A stretch of DNA of 62,569 nucleotides from Oscillospiraceae bacterium (GCA_015068135.1 SVLB01000009.1:1-62569), one strand, 5' to 3'. Counted from the first letter of the stretch, positions 8,431 through 17,805 are shown. Notes: generated by a model not told the origin, from the sequence alone. Numbers and translations are program-made.

Positions 8431-9615
8431 ATGAAAGAGTTTGAACTGAAATACGGCTGCAACCCCAATCAGAAGCCTTCCAAGATCTATATGCACGATG
8501 ATTCCGAGCTTCCCATCACGATCCTCAATGGCCGTCCCGGCTACATCAACTTCCTGGATGCCCTGAACTCCTGGCAGCTGGTCAAGGAGCTGAAGGAAGC
8601 TACCGGCATGGTTGCGGTTACCTCTTTTAAGCACGTTTCTCCCACTTCTGCCGCTGTGGGCAAGAAGCTGCCTGAGGACCTGAAGAAGGCTTGCTTCGTG
8701 GATGATATCGAGGGCCTGGACGAAAGCCCCCTGGCTTGTGCTTATGCCCGTGCCCGCGGCACCGACCGTATGTGCTCCTTCGGTGACTGGGTCGCTCTGT
8801 CTGATGTGTGCGATGCTACCACAGCAAAGATGATCGCCCGTGAGGTTTCCGACGGCGTCATCGCCCCCGGCTATACCGAGGAGGCTCTGCAGATCCTGAA
8901 GACCAAGCGGAAGGGGTCCTACAATGTGGTCGCCATTGACCCTGCATATGTTCCTGCCGAGGCTGAGCGTAAGCAGGTATTCGGCATCACCTTTGAGCAG
9001 GGCCGTAACAACTTCAAGATCGGCGAGCATCTGCTTGAGAACATCGTCACCAAGAATAAAGAACTTCCCGAAAGTGCCAAGATCGATCTGATCGTTGCGC
9101 TGATCACCCTGAAGTATACCCAGTCCAATTCCGTTTGCTTTGCCTATGACGGTCAGGCCATCGGCGTTGGTGCCGGTCAGCAGAGCCGGATCCACTGCAC
9201 CAGACTTGCCGGTACCAAGGCAGATACCTGGTTCCTCCGTCAGCATCCCAAGACCCTGAACCTGCCCTTCCGTGAGGACCTGGGCCGTCCCAACCGGGAT
9301 AATGTGATCGACGGCTATATCAACGGCAACGAGGAGGATGTCTGCGCCGACGGCATCTGGCAGAACTACTTCACCAGCCAGCCTGAGCGGCTGACCGAGG
9401 AGGATAAGAAGGCCTGGCTGTCCAGCCGTCAGAATGTGGCCCTTGGCTCCGACGCTTTCTTCCCCTTCAGCGATAATATCAAACGTGCCGCCGCTTCCGG
9501 TGTTAAGTACATTGCTGAGCCCGGCGGCTCCATCCGTGACGACCTGGTCATCGAAGAATGTGATAACCGCGGCATCGTCATGGCCTTCACCGGCATGCGC
9601 CTGTTCCACCACTAA
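8431..9615 (+). CDS. purH: AICAR formyltransferase, stand-alone (PurH C-terminal domain type)
   Basis: This 394-residue protein formylates AICAR with 10-formyl-tetrahydrofolate. It begins at ELKYGCNPNQKPSKIY, which corresponds to the start of the transformylase domain of PurH, and contains the family's substrate segment FKHVSPTSAAV. The MGS-like IMP cyclohydrolase domain is absent; the preceding purO-type gene supplies that step. The C-terminal EPGGSIRDDLVIE and HH end match PurH. An AAGGAG site precedes the ATG. Confidence 0.92.
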   Translation: MKEFELKYGCNPNQKPSKIYMHDDSELPITILNGRPGYINFLDALNSWQLVKELKEATGMVAVTSFKHVSPTSAAVGKKLPEDLKKACFVDDIEGLDESPLACAYARARGTDRMCSFGDWVALSDVCDATTAKMIAREVSDGVIAPGYTEEALQILKTKRKGSYNVVAIDPAYVPAEAERKQVFGITFEQGRNNFKIGEHLLENIVTKNKELPESAKIDLIVALITLKYTQSNSVCFAYDGQAIGVGAGQQSRIHCTRLAGTKADTWFLRQHPKTLNLPFREDLGRPNRDNVIDGYINGNEEDVCADGIWQNYFTSQPERLTEEDKKAWLSSRQNVALGSDAFFPFSDNIKRAAASGVKYIAEPGGSIRDDLVIEECDNRGIVMAFTGMRLFHH

Positions 9616-9625
9616 TTTAAGATAT

Positions 9626-9656
9626 TGAGATAATTAGATACTGGGATATTTAGATA
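9626..9656 (+). repeat. Left inverted flank of the four-helix-bundle remnant
   Basis: A low-complexity stretch reading TGAGATAATTAGATACTGGG and onward. It matches the reverse complement of the right flank at 9863-9903 imperfectly (best over TGAGATA, AGATA and TGGGATA). Confidence 0.55.
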
Positions 9657-9670
9657 TTTGGGGGTTGGCC

Positions 9671-9861
9671 ATGTCTGTTGACAGCATTGCAAGGATCAAA
9701 GGGTTAGAGTTTGGTAAGAGAATTGTGAAGCTTTACCAGTATTTAAACGAAACCTGAACCATGGTGAGTATATTTCCGATAGATTGTATCGCTCGTTCTG
9801 TTCGGATTTCAAACAAATATTGGCCATTCTGAAAGCTACGGTTCAAACCTGCAATCGCTAG
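9671..9861 (+). pseudogene. Decayed four-helix-bundle protein gene (S23/IVP-like)
   Basis: Two fragments in different frames recall the small four-helix-bundle family found as intervening sequences in 23S rRNA genes and scattered in many genomes. The first (9671-9757) encodes LEFGKRIVKLYQYLNET then stops, like the N-terminal helix. The second (9760-9861) encodes YISDRLYRSFCSDFKQILAI and ends after KATVQTCNR, like the C-terminal helix. The middle (normally about 60 residues) is missing. It lies between the AICAR transformylase gene and purD, flanked by inverted A+T-rich repeats. Recognition is by eye. Confidence 0.6.
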
Positions 9862-9862
9862 G

Positions 9863-9903
9863 CTATCTTAATATCACATTATCCCATTATCTATACTATC
9901 TCA
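9863..9903 (-). repeat. Right inverted flank of the four-helix-bundle remnant
   Basis: Read on the minus strand this begins TGAGATAGTATAGATAATGG and aligns with the left flank at 9626-9656. The pair frames the pseudogene closely. Confidence 0.55.
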
Positions 9904-9924
9904 CACATTGAGGTGAAAAAATAT

Positions 9925-11190
9925 ATGACTATACTAGTTGTTGGTGGTGGCGGCAGAGAGCATGCCATCATCAAGAGCCTGAAAAAGAGCCCTCTGAAGC
10001 CTTTGATCTATGCGTTGCCCGGTAACGGCGGTATTGCCCAGGATGCGGTTTGCGTGGATATTTCCGCAACTGACCTGGACGGTATTGTGGCCTTTGCCAA
10101 GGAAAATGCCATTGATTATGCTGTGGTCGCTCCCGATGATCCGCTGGTTCTTGGCTGTGTGGACCGGCTCAATGCCATTGGTATTCCTTGCTTCGGTCCC
10201 CGGGCCAATGCGGCAGTGATCGAAGGCAGTAAGGCCTTTTCCAAGGACCTTATGAAGAAATACGGCATCCCCACCGCTACTTATGAGATCTTTACCGATG
10301 TGCAAAAGGCATTGGCCTATGTCAAGACCTGCCCCATTCCCACGGTCGTCAAGGCCGATGGACTGGCCTTGGGTAAAGGTGTTATCATTGCCCAAACCCG
10401 TCAGGAGGCGATCGAAGCGGTTGTGGATATGATGGCAAATGCCAAATTCGGCAAATCCGGCTCCACAGTGGTGATTGAAGAGTTCCTTACCGGTCCTGAG
10501 GTTTCTGTATTGGCCTTTACTGACGGCAAGGTGGTAAAGCCCATGGTATCCTCCATGGATCATAAGCGGGCAGGGGACAACGATACGGGCCTGAATACCG
10601 GCGGTATGGGCACCATCGCCCCCAATCCCTACTATACAGAGGAAATTGCTCAGCAGTGCATGGATACTATTTTCCTGCCCACCATCCGGGCTATGAATGC
10701 CGAGGGTCGTACCTTCAAGGGCTGTTTGTACTTTGGCCTGATGCTGACCCCCAAGGGCCCCAAGGTCATTGAGTATAACTGCCGTTTTGGCGATCCTGAG
10801 ACCCAGGTCGTTTTGCCTTTGCTGGAATCCGACCTGCTCACGGTTATGGAGGCCACCACCAACGGCACTTTGGCAGATACGGAAGTGAAATTCTCCAATC
10901 AGAGTGCCTGCTGTGTGGTGACTGCATCTGCCGGTTACCCCCTGAGCTATCAAAAGGGTTTTGCGATCACTATGACCCCTGAGGCGCAGGAGGCAACCTA
11001 TGTTGCCGGTGCCAAGCTGGAAAACGGGAAGCTGGTAACCTCCGGCGGTCGTGTCACAGGCACTACTGCCGTTGCCGACACCCTGGAAGCTGCCATTGCC
11101 GAGGCTTACCGCCTGGCAGACGGCGTTCGTTTCGAAAAAGCCTATCGGAGAAGCGATATCGGTCAGCGTGGCCTGGCCGCATACAAATAA
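9925..11190 (+). CDS. purD: Phosphoribosylamine-glycine ligase (GAR synthetase)
   Basis: This 421-residue ATP-grasp enzyme joins glycine to phosphoribosylamine. I chose the ATG at 9925, 8 bases after GAGGTGA, over the in-frame GTG at 9913 that overlaps that site. Signatures are VVGGGGREHA at the N-terminus, KADGLALGKGV in the ATP-grasp, and EYNCRFGDPETQ. The roughly 300-base gap before it holds only the four-helix-bundle remnant; no terminator was seen there, so read-through from the AICAR transformylase gene is likely. Confidence 0.95.
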   Translation: MTILVVGGGGREHAIIKSLKKSPLKPLIYALPGNGGIAQDAVCVDISATDLDGIVAFAKENAIDYAVVAPDDPLVLGCVDRLNAIGIPCFGPRANAAVIEGSKAFSKDLMKKYGIPTATYEIFTDVQKALAYVKTCPIPTVVKADGLALGKGVIIAQTRQEAIEAVVDMMANAKFGKSGSTVVIEEFLTGPEVSVLAFTDGKVVKPMVSSMDHKRAGDNDTGLNTGGMGTIAPNPYYTEEIAQQCMDTIFLPTIRAMNAEGRTFKGCLYFGLMLTPKGPKVIEYNCRFGDPETQVVLPLLESDLLTVMEATTNGTLADTEVKFSNQSACCVVTASAGYPLSYQKGFAITMTPEAQEATYVAGAKLENGKLVTSGGRVTGTTAVADTLEAAIAEAYRLADGVRFEKAYRRSDIGQRGLAAYK

Positions 11191-11205
11191 GGAGGAAACA
11201 CTCCC

Positions 11206-14200
11206 ATGGTTTATCGCGTATATGTTGAAAAGAAGAAGGGACAGACCCACGAGGCAGATGCCCTGCTGCACCAGGCCAGAGATTTTCTGCAGATCGGCGG
11301 ACTGCGCTCGGTAAGAGTTTTGAACCGCTACGATGTGGAGAAGATCGAAAAGGAACTGTTTGATTATGCGGTCAACACCGTCTTTTCCGAGCCTCAGGTG
11401 GATACGGTCTCCTTTGAAGCACCTGCCGGTCAGGTGGTCTTTGGGGTAGAGCCTCTGCCCGGTCAGTATGACCAGCGCGCGGACTCTGCCGCCCAGTGTA
11501 TTCAGATCCTCTCTCAGGGCGAACGCCCTTTGGTCCGCACTGCCCGCGTGTATGTGCTGGAGGGCGAGCTGTCTTCTCAGGATATTGAAGCCATCCGTCA
11601 TCATGTGATCAACCCCGTGGAATGCCGTGAGGCCTCCATGGAAATGCCCAGGACCCTGGAAATGGAAGTTTCTGTTCCTGAGTCTGTTGCGGTGGTGGAA
11701 GGCTTTCTGGAACTGGACCGGGAGGGTCTTGCGGCACTGGTCAAGGAACTGGGCCTTGCTATGGACCTGGATGATATTTCCTTCTGCCAGAATTATTTTA
11801 AGACGGAAAACCGCAACCCCACCATTACTGAGATCCGCATGATCGATACCTATTGGTCCGATCACTGCCGCCATACTACCTTCCTGACCACCATTGACTC
11901 AGTGAAGTTCGAAGATGCCCTTTTGCAGAAGGCCTACGACGAATATATCGCCACCCGTAAGGAGTTGGGACGAACCAAGCCCATTAACCTGATGGATATC
12001 GGCACTTTGGCAGGGAAGTACCTGCGTAAAAACGGGATGCTGGAAAAACTCTACGAGTCCGAGGAGATCAACGCCTGTACTGTGCGTATGACCGTGACTG
12101 TAGACGGAGAAGAACAGCCCTGGCTGCTGCTGTTTAAGAACGAGACCCATAACCATCCCACGGAGATCGAGCCCTTTGGCGGTGCGGCAACCTGTATCGG
12201 CGGCGCTATCCGTGACCCCCTGGCAAGCCGTGCCTATGTGTATGCGGCTATGCGTGTGACCGGTGCGGCTGACCCCCTGAAGCCCGTCAATGAGACCATC
12301 CGCGGCAAGCTTCCCCAGCGGAAGATCGTCACCACTGCCGCCGCGGGCTATTCCTCTTACGGCAATCAGATCGGACTTGCCACTGGCATGGTGGATGAGA
12401 TCTATCACCCCGGCTACGCTGCCAAGCGTATGGAGATCGGTGCGGTTGTGGGTGCTGTCCATGAGGATCATTCCAAGCCTGATTTCCCGGCTCCCGGTGA
12501 TAAGGTCATTCTTTTGGGCGGCAAGACCGGCCGTGACGGCTGCGGCGGTGCCACCGGTTCCTCCAAGAGCCATACGGTTGAGTCCCTCTCCAGCTGTGGC
12601 GCAGAGGTTCAGAAGGGCAATGCCCCCGAGGAGCGGAAGCTTCAGCGGCTGTTCCGTAATGCGGAAGCTGCCGTTATGATCAAGCGCTGTAATGACTTCG
12701 GTGCCGGCGGCGTTTCCGTTGCCATCGGCGAGTTGGCTGACGGCCTTGAGATCGACCTGAATAAGGTGCCTAAGAAATACGAAGGCCTGGATGGCACGGA
12801 ACTGGCCATTTCTGAGTCCCAGGAGCGTATGGCCATCGTTGTCGCTCCCCAGAATGTGGCGCGTTTCCTTCAGATCGCGGATTCTGAGAACCTGGAAGCT
12901 ACCGTTGTGGCAACGGTCACCGAGGAAGCCAGACTGAAGATGTTCTGGAACGGTCAGACTATCTGCGATATCAATCGGGAATTCCTCAATTCCAACGGTG
13001 CGGAAAAGCATGTGGATGTAGAACTTTCCGCGCCTGCGGACTATACACCCACAGTTACCGGCAGCTTTGCCGAGAATATGACCCGGATCGCCACGGACCT
13101 GAATACTTGCTCCAAGCGCGGTCTTTCCGAGCGCTTCGATGCCACCATCGGTGCCGGTACAGTACTGATGCCCTTTGGCGGCAAGTATCAGCAGACTCCC
13201 ATTCAGGCTATGGTCCATAAGGTCAGCCTGGAAAAGGGCCATACTGATGACTGCTCTGTGATGGCCTGGGGCTATAACCCCTTTGTTATGGAAAAGAGCC
13301 CCTATCACGGTGCTTACCTGGCAGTCGTGGAGTCTGCTTCCAAGCTGATCGCAACCGGTGCCAAGTTTGAAGATGTGTACCTGACCTTCCAGGAGTACTT
13401 CCTCCGCGTTGGTAAGGATGCCAAGCGCTGGGGTCAGCCCACTGCGGCCCTTTTGGGTGCGTTTAAGGCGCAGATGGACCTGAAGATCGCCGCCATTGGC
13501 GGTAAGGACTCCATGTCCGGTACCTTCGAGGACCTGGATGTGCCGCCCACTTTGGTGTCTTTTGCCATTACCACCGAAAATGTAAACAACATCGTTTCCA
13601 ATGAGTTTAAGGCCCCCGGTCATAAGGTGTGTCTTGTGACGCCTTCCTATGATGAAAACGGCCTGCCCGAAACCGCTTCTTTGATGGCGGTGTATGCCCA
13701 GGTCACCGAGCTGCTTCGCTCCGGCAAGGCAGTTTCCGCCTACACTTTGGGCATGGGCGGTGTCGGTGAGGCAGTTATGAAGATGGGCTTTGGTAACGGT
13801 ATCGGCTTTGCCTTTGATGCTGCTTTGGACAACAAGACCCTCTTTGGCTACGGCTACGGCAGCTTCCTGCTGGAAATGACGGAAGGGACTGTTGGCACTG
13901 TTGTAGGTGAGACCACATTGGATGCCGCCTTTACCAAGGGTAGCGAATCTGTGAGTGTTGCAGATCTGCAGAAGGCCTACGAGGACAAGCTGGAATCTGT
14001 TTATACCTGCAATATCCCGGATGTGCAGACCCCCATCGAAACGGTTTCCACCCCTGAAAAGCCCCGTGTAGCCCCTGCCATCAAGGTCGCTAAGCCCAAG
14101 GTGCTGATCCCCGTATTCCCCGGTACCAACTGTGAGTACGATTCTGCCCGGGCGGTTGCCGATGCCGGTGCAGAGCCTGAGATCTTCGTTGTGAAGAACA

Positions 14201-14889
14201 TGTCCGCCGATGCCATCGCCCGGAGTGTGGAGGCCTTTGCCCAAAAGGTGAAGGATACCCAAATGATCTTCGTTCCCGGTGGCTTCTCCGGCGGTGACGA
14301 ACCTGACGGCTCCGGTAAGTTTATTACCGCGTTCTTCCGCAATGCCGCCATTAAAGAGGAGGTCACCCGACTCCTGGAGAACCGGGATGGACTGATGTGC
14401 GGTATCTGTAACGGCTTCCAGGCCCTTGTAAAGCTGGGTCTGGTACCCTTCGGTAAAATCATCGACACCGATGAGAATTGTCCCACCCTGACCTTCAACG
14501 TCATTGGCCGTCACCAGAGCCGGATCGTCCGCACCCGTGTGGCGTCCAACAACTCTCCTTGGCTTGCCAATACCCAGGTGGGTGACATCTACAATGTGGC
14601 CATTTCCCACGGCGAGGGTCGGTTCTACTGCTCTGAGGAGGTTGCCCGTCAGCTGGTCGCCAACGGCCAGGTGGCTACCCAGTATGTGGACCTGGAGGGC
14701 AACGCCACCGCGGACGTGCGCTTCAACCCCAACGGCTCCATTTTCGCCATCGAGGGCATCACCTCTCCCGATGGCAGAGTCTTCGGTAAAATGGGCCATA
14801 GCGAGCGTATCGGCAACGGTCTTTACAAGAACGTCCCCGGTAATTACGATATTGGCATGTTCCGCTCCGCTGTCCAGTACTTCAAATAA
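11206..14889 (+). CDS. purL: Phosphoribosylformylglycinamidine synthase, single-chain (large PurL)
   Basis: This 1227-residue enzyme converts FGAR to FGAM using glutamine and ATP. It has a PurS-like N-terminal domain (about 1-160), two AIR-synthase-like halves with the ATP/metal motif NETHNHPTEIEPFGG, and a C-terminal class I glutaminase (from about residue 965) with the nucleophile in CGICNGFQAL and the His-Glu pair near the end. This glutaminase is intact, unlike the one in the operon's PurF. Start ATG follows AAGGAGG. Last gene of the operon. Confidence 0.96.
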   Translation: MVYRVYVEKKKGQTHEADALLHQARDFLQIGGLRSVRVLNRYDVEKIEKELFDYAVNTVFSEPQVDTVSFEAPAGQVVFGVEPLPGQYDQRADSAAQCIQILSQGERPLVRTARVYVLEGELSSQDIEAIRHHVINPVECREASMEMPRTLEMEVSVPESVAVVEGFLELDREGLAALVKELGLAMDLDDISFCQNYFKTENRNPTITEIRMIDTYWSDHCRHTTFLTTIDSVKFEDALLQKAYDEYIATRKELGRTKPINLMDIGTLAGKYLRKNGMLEKLYESEEINACTVRMTVTVDGEEQPWLLLFKNETHNHPTEIEPFGGAATCIGGAIRDPLASRAYVYAAMRVTGAADPLKPVNETIRGKLPQRKIVTTAAAGYSSYGNQIGLATGMVDEIYHPGYAAKRMEIGAVVGAVHEDHSKPDFPAPGDKVILLGGKTGRDGCGGATGSSKSHTVESLSSCGAEVQKGNAPEERKLQRLFRNAEAAVMIKRCNDFGAGGVSVAIGELADGLEIDLNKVPKKYEGLDGTELAISESQERMAIVVAPQNVARFLQIADSENLEATVVATVTEEARLKMFWNGQTICDINREFLNSNGAEKHVDVELSAPADYTPTVTGSFAENMTRIATDLNTCSKRGLSERFDATIGAGTVLMPFGGKYQQTPIQAMVHKVSLEKGHTDDCSVMAWGYNPFVMEKSPYHGAYLAVVESASKLIATGAKFEDVYLTFQEYFLRVGKDAKRWGQPTAALLGAFKAQMDLKIAAIGGKDSMSGTFEDLDVPPTLVSFAITTENVNNIVSNEFKAPGHKVCLVTPSYDENGLPETASLMAVYAQVTELLRSGKAVSAYTLGMGGVGEAVMKMGFGNGIGFAFDAALDNKTLFGYGYGSFLLEMTEGTVGTVVGETTLDAAFTKGSESVSVADLQKAYEDKLESVYTCNIPDVQTPIETVSTPEKPRVAPAIKVAKPKVLIPVFPGTNCEYDSARAVADAGAEPEIFVVKNMSADAIARSVEAFAQKVKDTQMIFVPGGFSGGDEPDGSGKFITAFFRNAAIKEEVTRLLENRDGLMCGICNGFQALVKLGLVPFGKIIDTDENCPTLTFNVIGRHQSRIVRTRVASNNSPWLANTQVGDIYNVAISHGEGRFYCSEEVARQLVANGQVATQYVDLEGNATADVRFNPNGSIFAIEGITSPDGRVFGKMGHSERIGNGLYKNVPGNYDIGMFRSAVQYFK

Positions 14890-14900
14890 TTCTAACTATC

Positions 14901-14930
14901 AAAAAGCCAGCCTTCCCAGGCTGGCTTTTT
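14901..14930 (+). terminator. Terminator of the purine operon
   Basis: AAAAAGCCAGCC pairs with GGCTGGCTTTTT around a 6-base loop, 12 bases after the purL stop. Confidence 0.92.
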
Positions 14931-14962
14931 GGCTAGATAAAAAGATTGCAATCCTTTCGTAG

Positions 14963-15026
14963 GGTGGGGTCATGACCCCACCGTCTATAGAAACCTGGGA
15001 TTTTGCGGCGGAGTCGTGACTCCGCC
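14963..15026. repeat. Two consecutive perfect palindromes
   Basis: GGTGGGGTCATGACCCCACC (14963-14982) and GGCGGAGTCGTGACTCCGCC (15007-15026) lie between the convergent purL and dapA genes. They resemble dispersed intergenic hairpin repeats (a GTAGGG lead-in also occurs near 43156). They may also help terminate dapA transcription. Confidence 0.6.
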
Positions 15027-15047
15027 CAATGAAATATCCAGGCTTAA

Positions 15048-15920
15048 TTAAGAGATCAATAGGTCTTTCAAGTGCTGCATATTTTCTTTTGAAAGCTTAC
15101 CCAAAGGCAGGCGGCAGGGGCCGCAGTCGTAGCCCAGCAGCTCCATGGCGGCTTTTACGGGAATGGGATTTACCTCCCGGAACATAGCTTCGATCAGCGC
15201 CTGCATATCCGTTTGCAGGGTAGTTGCGGTATCCAGGTCGCCATCCAGGGCCGCATCGCACATAGATGCAGTTTCATAGGGGGCTACATTACTGACCACA
15301 CTGATGAGCCCCTGAGCCCCCAGGCTGATAGCTGGAACTGCCTGGTCGTCATTTCCCGACCATACGGTGAAGGTTCTGGGGCATGCGTTTCGTATTTTTG
15401 TGATTTTTGTAATGTCTGTGGATGCTTCTTTCACCCCGGCAATATTGGGAATACGGCTTAACCGCTGATATACGGAGATCGGCATATCCAGCCCGGTCCG
15501 GGAGGGAACGTTATACAAGATGATGGGAAGACTGGTTGCGTGGGCTATGGATAGGTAGTGGGAGAACAGACCGTCAGGATTGGCTTTGTTATAGTAGGGA
15601 CTGACTACCAGAAGTGCATTGGCTCCGGCGGCTTCGGCGGCCTTGCTCAATTCTACTGCATGGGCGGTACAGTTGGAGCCGGTCCCCGCAATGATCAGGG
15701 TATCGGAACTTGCGTATTGCCTTGCCTTTTCAAACAACTCAAGCTTTTCCCGGTCGGATAGGGTAGGGGCCTCACCGGTAGTTCCTGCCAGTACCATTGC
15801 CCGGATGCCCGCATCCTCCTGTCGCCGGATCAGCTGCCGGACCATGGGGAAATTGATCTTTCCATTCAAAAACGGTGTGACCAATGCGGTGCAAACACCG
15901 GTAAATAAGGGTCGAGTCAT
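15048..15920 (-). CDS. dapA: 4-hydroxy-tetrahydrodipicolinate synthase
   Basis: This 290-residue enzyme condenses pyruvate with aspartate semialdehyde on the route to diaminopimelate and lysine. The start is the ATG at 15920 behind GGAGG; a longer frame upstream has no ribosome site. Signatures are GTTGEAPTLS, the Tyr of YNVPSRTG, and the Schiff-base Lys in GVKEAS. Length is typical. It is alone, divergent from queA; no lysine riboswitch could be recognised in its short leader. Confidence 0.93.
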   Translation of the reverse strand: MTRPLFTGVCTALVTPFLNGKINFPMVRQLIRRQEDAGIRAMVLAGTTGEAPTLSDREKLELFEKARQYASSDTLIIAGTGSNCTAHAVELSKAAEAAGANALLVVSPYYNKANPDGLFSHYLSIAHATSLPIILYNVPSRTGLDMPISVYQRLSRIPNIAGVKEASTDITKITKIRNACPRTFTVWSGNDDQAVPAISLGAQGLISVVSNVAPYETASMCDAALDGDLDTATTLQTDMQALIEAMFREVNPIPVKAAMELLGYDCGPCRLPLGKLSKENMQHLKDLLIS

Positions 15921-15967
15921 AAAAACACCTCCATAACAGTCTATGCAGGTATGCAAAGAAATGCGTA

Positions 15968-15996
15968 TTGCAAAATGGGAGGATTTGCGGTACAAT
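15968..15996 (+). promoter_or_regulatory. Promoter of queA
   Basis: TTGCAA, 17 bases, TACAAT. It gives a leader of about 110 bases that contains a CCCGC/GCGGG hairpin (about 16063-16076); the leader did not match a preQ1 riboswitch consensus known to me. Confidence 0.65.
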
Positions 15997-16111
15997 GTAT
16001 CTGTGAAGCTATGTGATTGACAAACATCAATGAATAAAAGGAAGGCTGGGGCGATCAGAGGCCCGCTTAGGCGGGTTCGGATTATATCGGTCAGGCTACG
16101 GAGGCGTGAAT

Positions 16112-17134
16112 TTGAAAACCAGTGATTTTTATTATGATCTTCCGGAGGAGCTGATTGCGCAAACTCCTCTTCAAAAACGGGATACCTCCCGGCTGATGGT
16201 CTTAGACCGACAGACCGGCGAAGTGAAGCATCAGCATTTTTATGATATTATCGATTATCTAAAGCCTGGTGACTGTCTGGTCATGAATGACTCCCGGGTG
16301 CTTCCTGCAAGACTTTTGGGTCACAGACCTACCGGCGGTGCGGTGGAAGTACTTCTTTTGCGGGACTTAGGGGATAAGCAGTGGGAGTGCCTTTGCAAGC
16401 CCGGAAGAAAAATGCAGGTAGGCAGCGAAGTGATCTTCGGAAACGGAGAGTTGACCGCCAAGGTTACCGCAGTCAACGAGGACGGAAACCGGGTGGTGAC
16501 CTTTTCCTATGAGGGGATATTCCTGGAGGTTTTGGAGCGTTTGGGAAAGATGCCCCTGCCGCCTTATATCAAAGCGGAGCTTGTTGACCAGGAGCGTTAT
16601 CAAACAGTCTACAGCAGGGAAGTGGGTTCTGCGGCGGCACCTACAGCCGGTTTGCATTTTACCCGGGATTTATTGGAACGGATCCGGCAAAAGGGTGTCA
16701 GCACTGCCTTTGTGACCTTGCATGTGGGCTTGGGGACCTTCCGACCGGTAAAAGCCGAAAATATTTTGGAGCATCATATGCACAGCGAGCTTTGTATGCT
16801 CAGTCAGGAAACAGCAGACATTCTTAACCGTACCAAAGCTCAGGGAGGCCGGATCATCTGCGTGGGAACCACATCCTGCCGCACTTTGGAATCTCTGGTT
16901 AACCCGGACGGAAGCTTCTGTGCAGGCAGTAGGTGGACGGAGATCTTTATCTATCCCGGCTATACTTTCAAAGCCATGGATGCGTTGATCACCAATTTCC
17001 ATCTGCCTGAAAGCACCCTGGTTATGCTGGTATCCGCCTTTGCCGGCCGGGAAAATGTACTCAATGCCTATAATCAGGCTGTGCAAGAGCGTTACCGATT
17101 CTTCTCCTTTGGAGACGCGATGTTTATAGCTTAA
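16112..17134 (+). CDS. queA: S-adenosylmethionine:tRNA ribosyltransferase-isomerase
   Basis: This 340-residue enzyme adds the epoxycyclopentane-ribosyl group of AdoMet to preQ1 in tRNA, making epoxyqueuosine. I place the start at the TTG (16112), 7 bases after GGAGG, giving the classic N-terminus [17 protein letters not shown]; the GTG at 16106 is only one base from that site. The C-terminus SFGDAMFIA is normal, but a second copy of its last codons lies before tgt. Works with Tgt in the queuosine pathway. Confidence 0.94.
   Translation: MKTSDFYYDLPEELIAQTPLQKRDTSRLMVLDRQTGEVKHQHFYDIIDYLKPGDCLVMNDSRVLPARLLGHRPTGGAVEVLLLRDLGDKQWECLCKPGRKMQVGSEVIFGNGELTAKVTAVNEDGNRVVTFSYEGIFLEVLERLGKMPLPPYIKAELVDQERYQTVYSREVGSAAAPTAGLHFTRDLLERIRQKGVSTAFVTLHVGLGTFRPVKAENILEHHMHSELCMLSQETADILNRTKAQGGRIICVGTTSCRTLESLVNPDGSFCAGSRWTEIFIYPGYTFKAMDALITNFHLPESTLVMLVSAFAGRENVLNAYNQAVQERYRFFSFGDAMFIA
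17107..17128 (+). repeat. Direct repeat, left copy, in the 3' end of queA
   Basis: The 22 bases from CTTTG to GCGATGTTTATA match 17901-17922 at 19 of 22 positions, with the last 12 identical. The repeat encodes the QueA end FGDAMFI. It may be the left boundary of a small inserted element. Confidence 0.6.
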
Positions 17135-17235
17135 AGGATGCCAAAATGGTGATAAAATTTGGCGAGTTTTGCATCCAATTTAGGTGAATGTTTATACATT
17201 TACCGGATTAATATTGAAATTTTACAGTAATTTCA

Positions 17236-17263
17236 TTGACTTTAGTCGGCAATATGGTAAGAT
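17236..17263 (+). promoter_or_regulatory. Promoter of the toxin-antitoxin pair
   Basis: TTGACT, 16 bases, TAAGAT, ending about 28 bases before the toxin ATG. Confidence 0.6.
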
Positions 17264-17290
17264 ATATTTGTAGATCGGAGTGTGATTACA

Positions 17291-17551
17291 ATGATAATAA
17301 AATACTCCAAGGATGCATTGAAATTTCTAAGCAAGTTGGATACGAAATCAGTTAACAGGATTCGTGAAGCTATTCAAGGATTGACTTTGACTCCTCCAGT
17401 TGGTGACATTAAGGTGATGCAGGGATATACTGATAGCAGAAAGCGGCTGAGAGTTGGCAGTTGGCGAATCATCTATAAATACGGTGCCGAAAATGAAGTT
17501 GAAATACTTTTTGTTATCGACATCGGAAATCGTGGCGACATTTACAAGTAA
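17291..17551 (+). CDS. RelE/ParE-family toxin
   Basis: This 86-residue protein has the compact basic fold pattern of RelE-type mRNA interferases or ParE gyrase toxins: KYSKDALKFLSKLD at the N-terminus, a central helix, then the strand segment KRLRVGSWRIIYK and the C-terminal EILFVIDIGNRGDIYK. The late Arg of GNRGDIYK is where RelE-like toxins carry functional residues. The ATG at 17291 lies 10 bases from CGGAG. The antitoxin follows after 12 bases, so the order is toxin first, as in HigBA. Target unknown. Confidence 0.85.
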   Translation: MIIKYSKDALKFLSKLDTKSVNRIREAIQGLTLTPPVGDIKVMQGYTDSRKRLRVGSWRIIYKYGAENEVEILFVIDIGNRGDIYK

Positions 17552-17563
17552 GGAGGTAGCACA

Positions 17564-17785
17564 ATGTCTGAGATTGCAATGAACGCGGCAAGGATGCTGA
17601 ACTTGCTGCCGGAAGAAGAGCAGAGCTTTGCTCTGGAATTTATCAAAAAATTGGTACACGCATGGGATCCTGATTTTACAAAGGTGACTCCGGATGAGGC
17701 TGCTAGAATTACAGCAGCTGAAAACAGCGGTTTTATCGCTGACAGCGAGATCGATTGGGAAAATCTTTCTAAGTACGCAGGATAA
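17564..17785 (+). CDS. Putative antitoxin of the RelE-type pair
   Basis: This 73-residue acidic protein follows the toxin behind AAGGAGG. It has a helical N-terminal part (AARMLNLLPEEEQSFALEF), then WDPDFTKVTPDEAARI and an acidic C-terminal tail that could wrap the toxin. No clear ribbon-helix-helix or helix-turn-helix motif is visible. The assignment rests on position, size and charge. Confidence 0.72.
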   Translation: MSEIAMNAARMLNLLPEEEQSFALEFIKKLVHAWDPDFTKVTPDEAARITAAENSGFIADSEIDWENLSKYAG

Positions 17786-17805
17786 TTAAGCAAGCATTAT
17801 TCGGA

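Noticed and set aside
9934..11874. A 646-codon minus-strand frame across purD and purL
   Set aside because: Antisense shadow; the plus-strand genes have all family motifs and ribosome sites.
11899..14799. A 966-codon open frame on the minus strand across purL
   Set aside because: It is a shadow of strongly biased codon use in purL, which avoids codons that give antisense stops. The translated sequence has no recognisable domain and no ribosome site.
15921..16100. Possible lysine or preQ1 riboswitch between dapA and queA
   Set aside because: The leaders are short and do not show the conserved elements of either class; only a small GC hairpin was seen.
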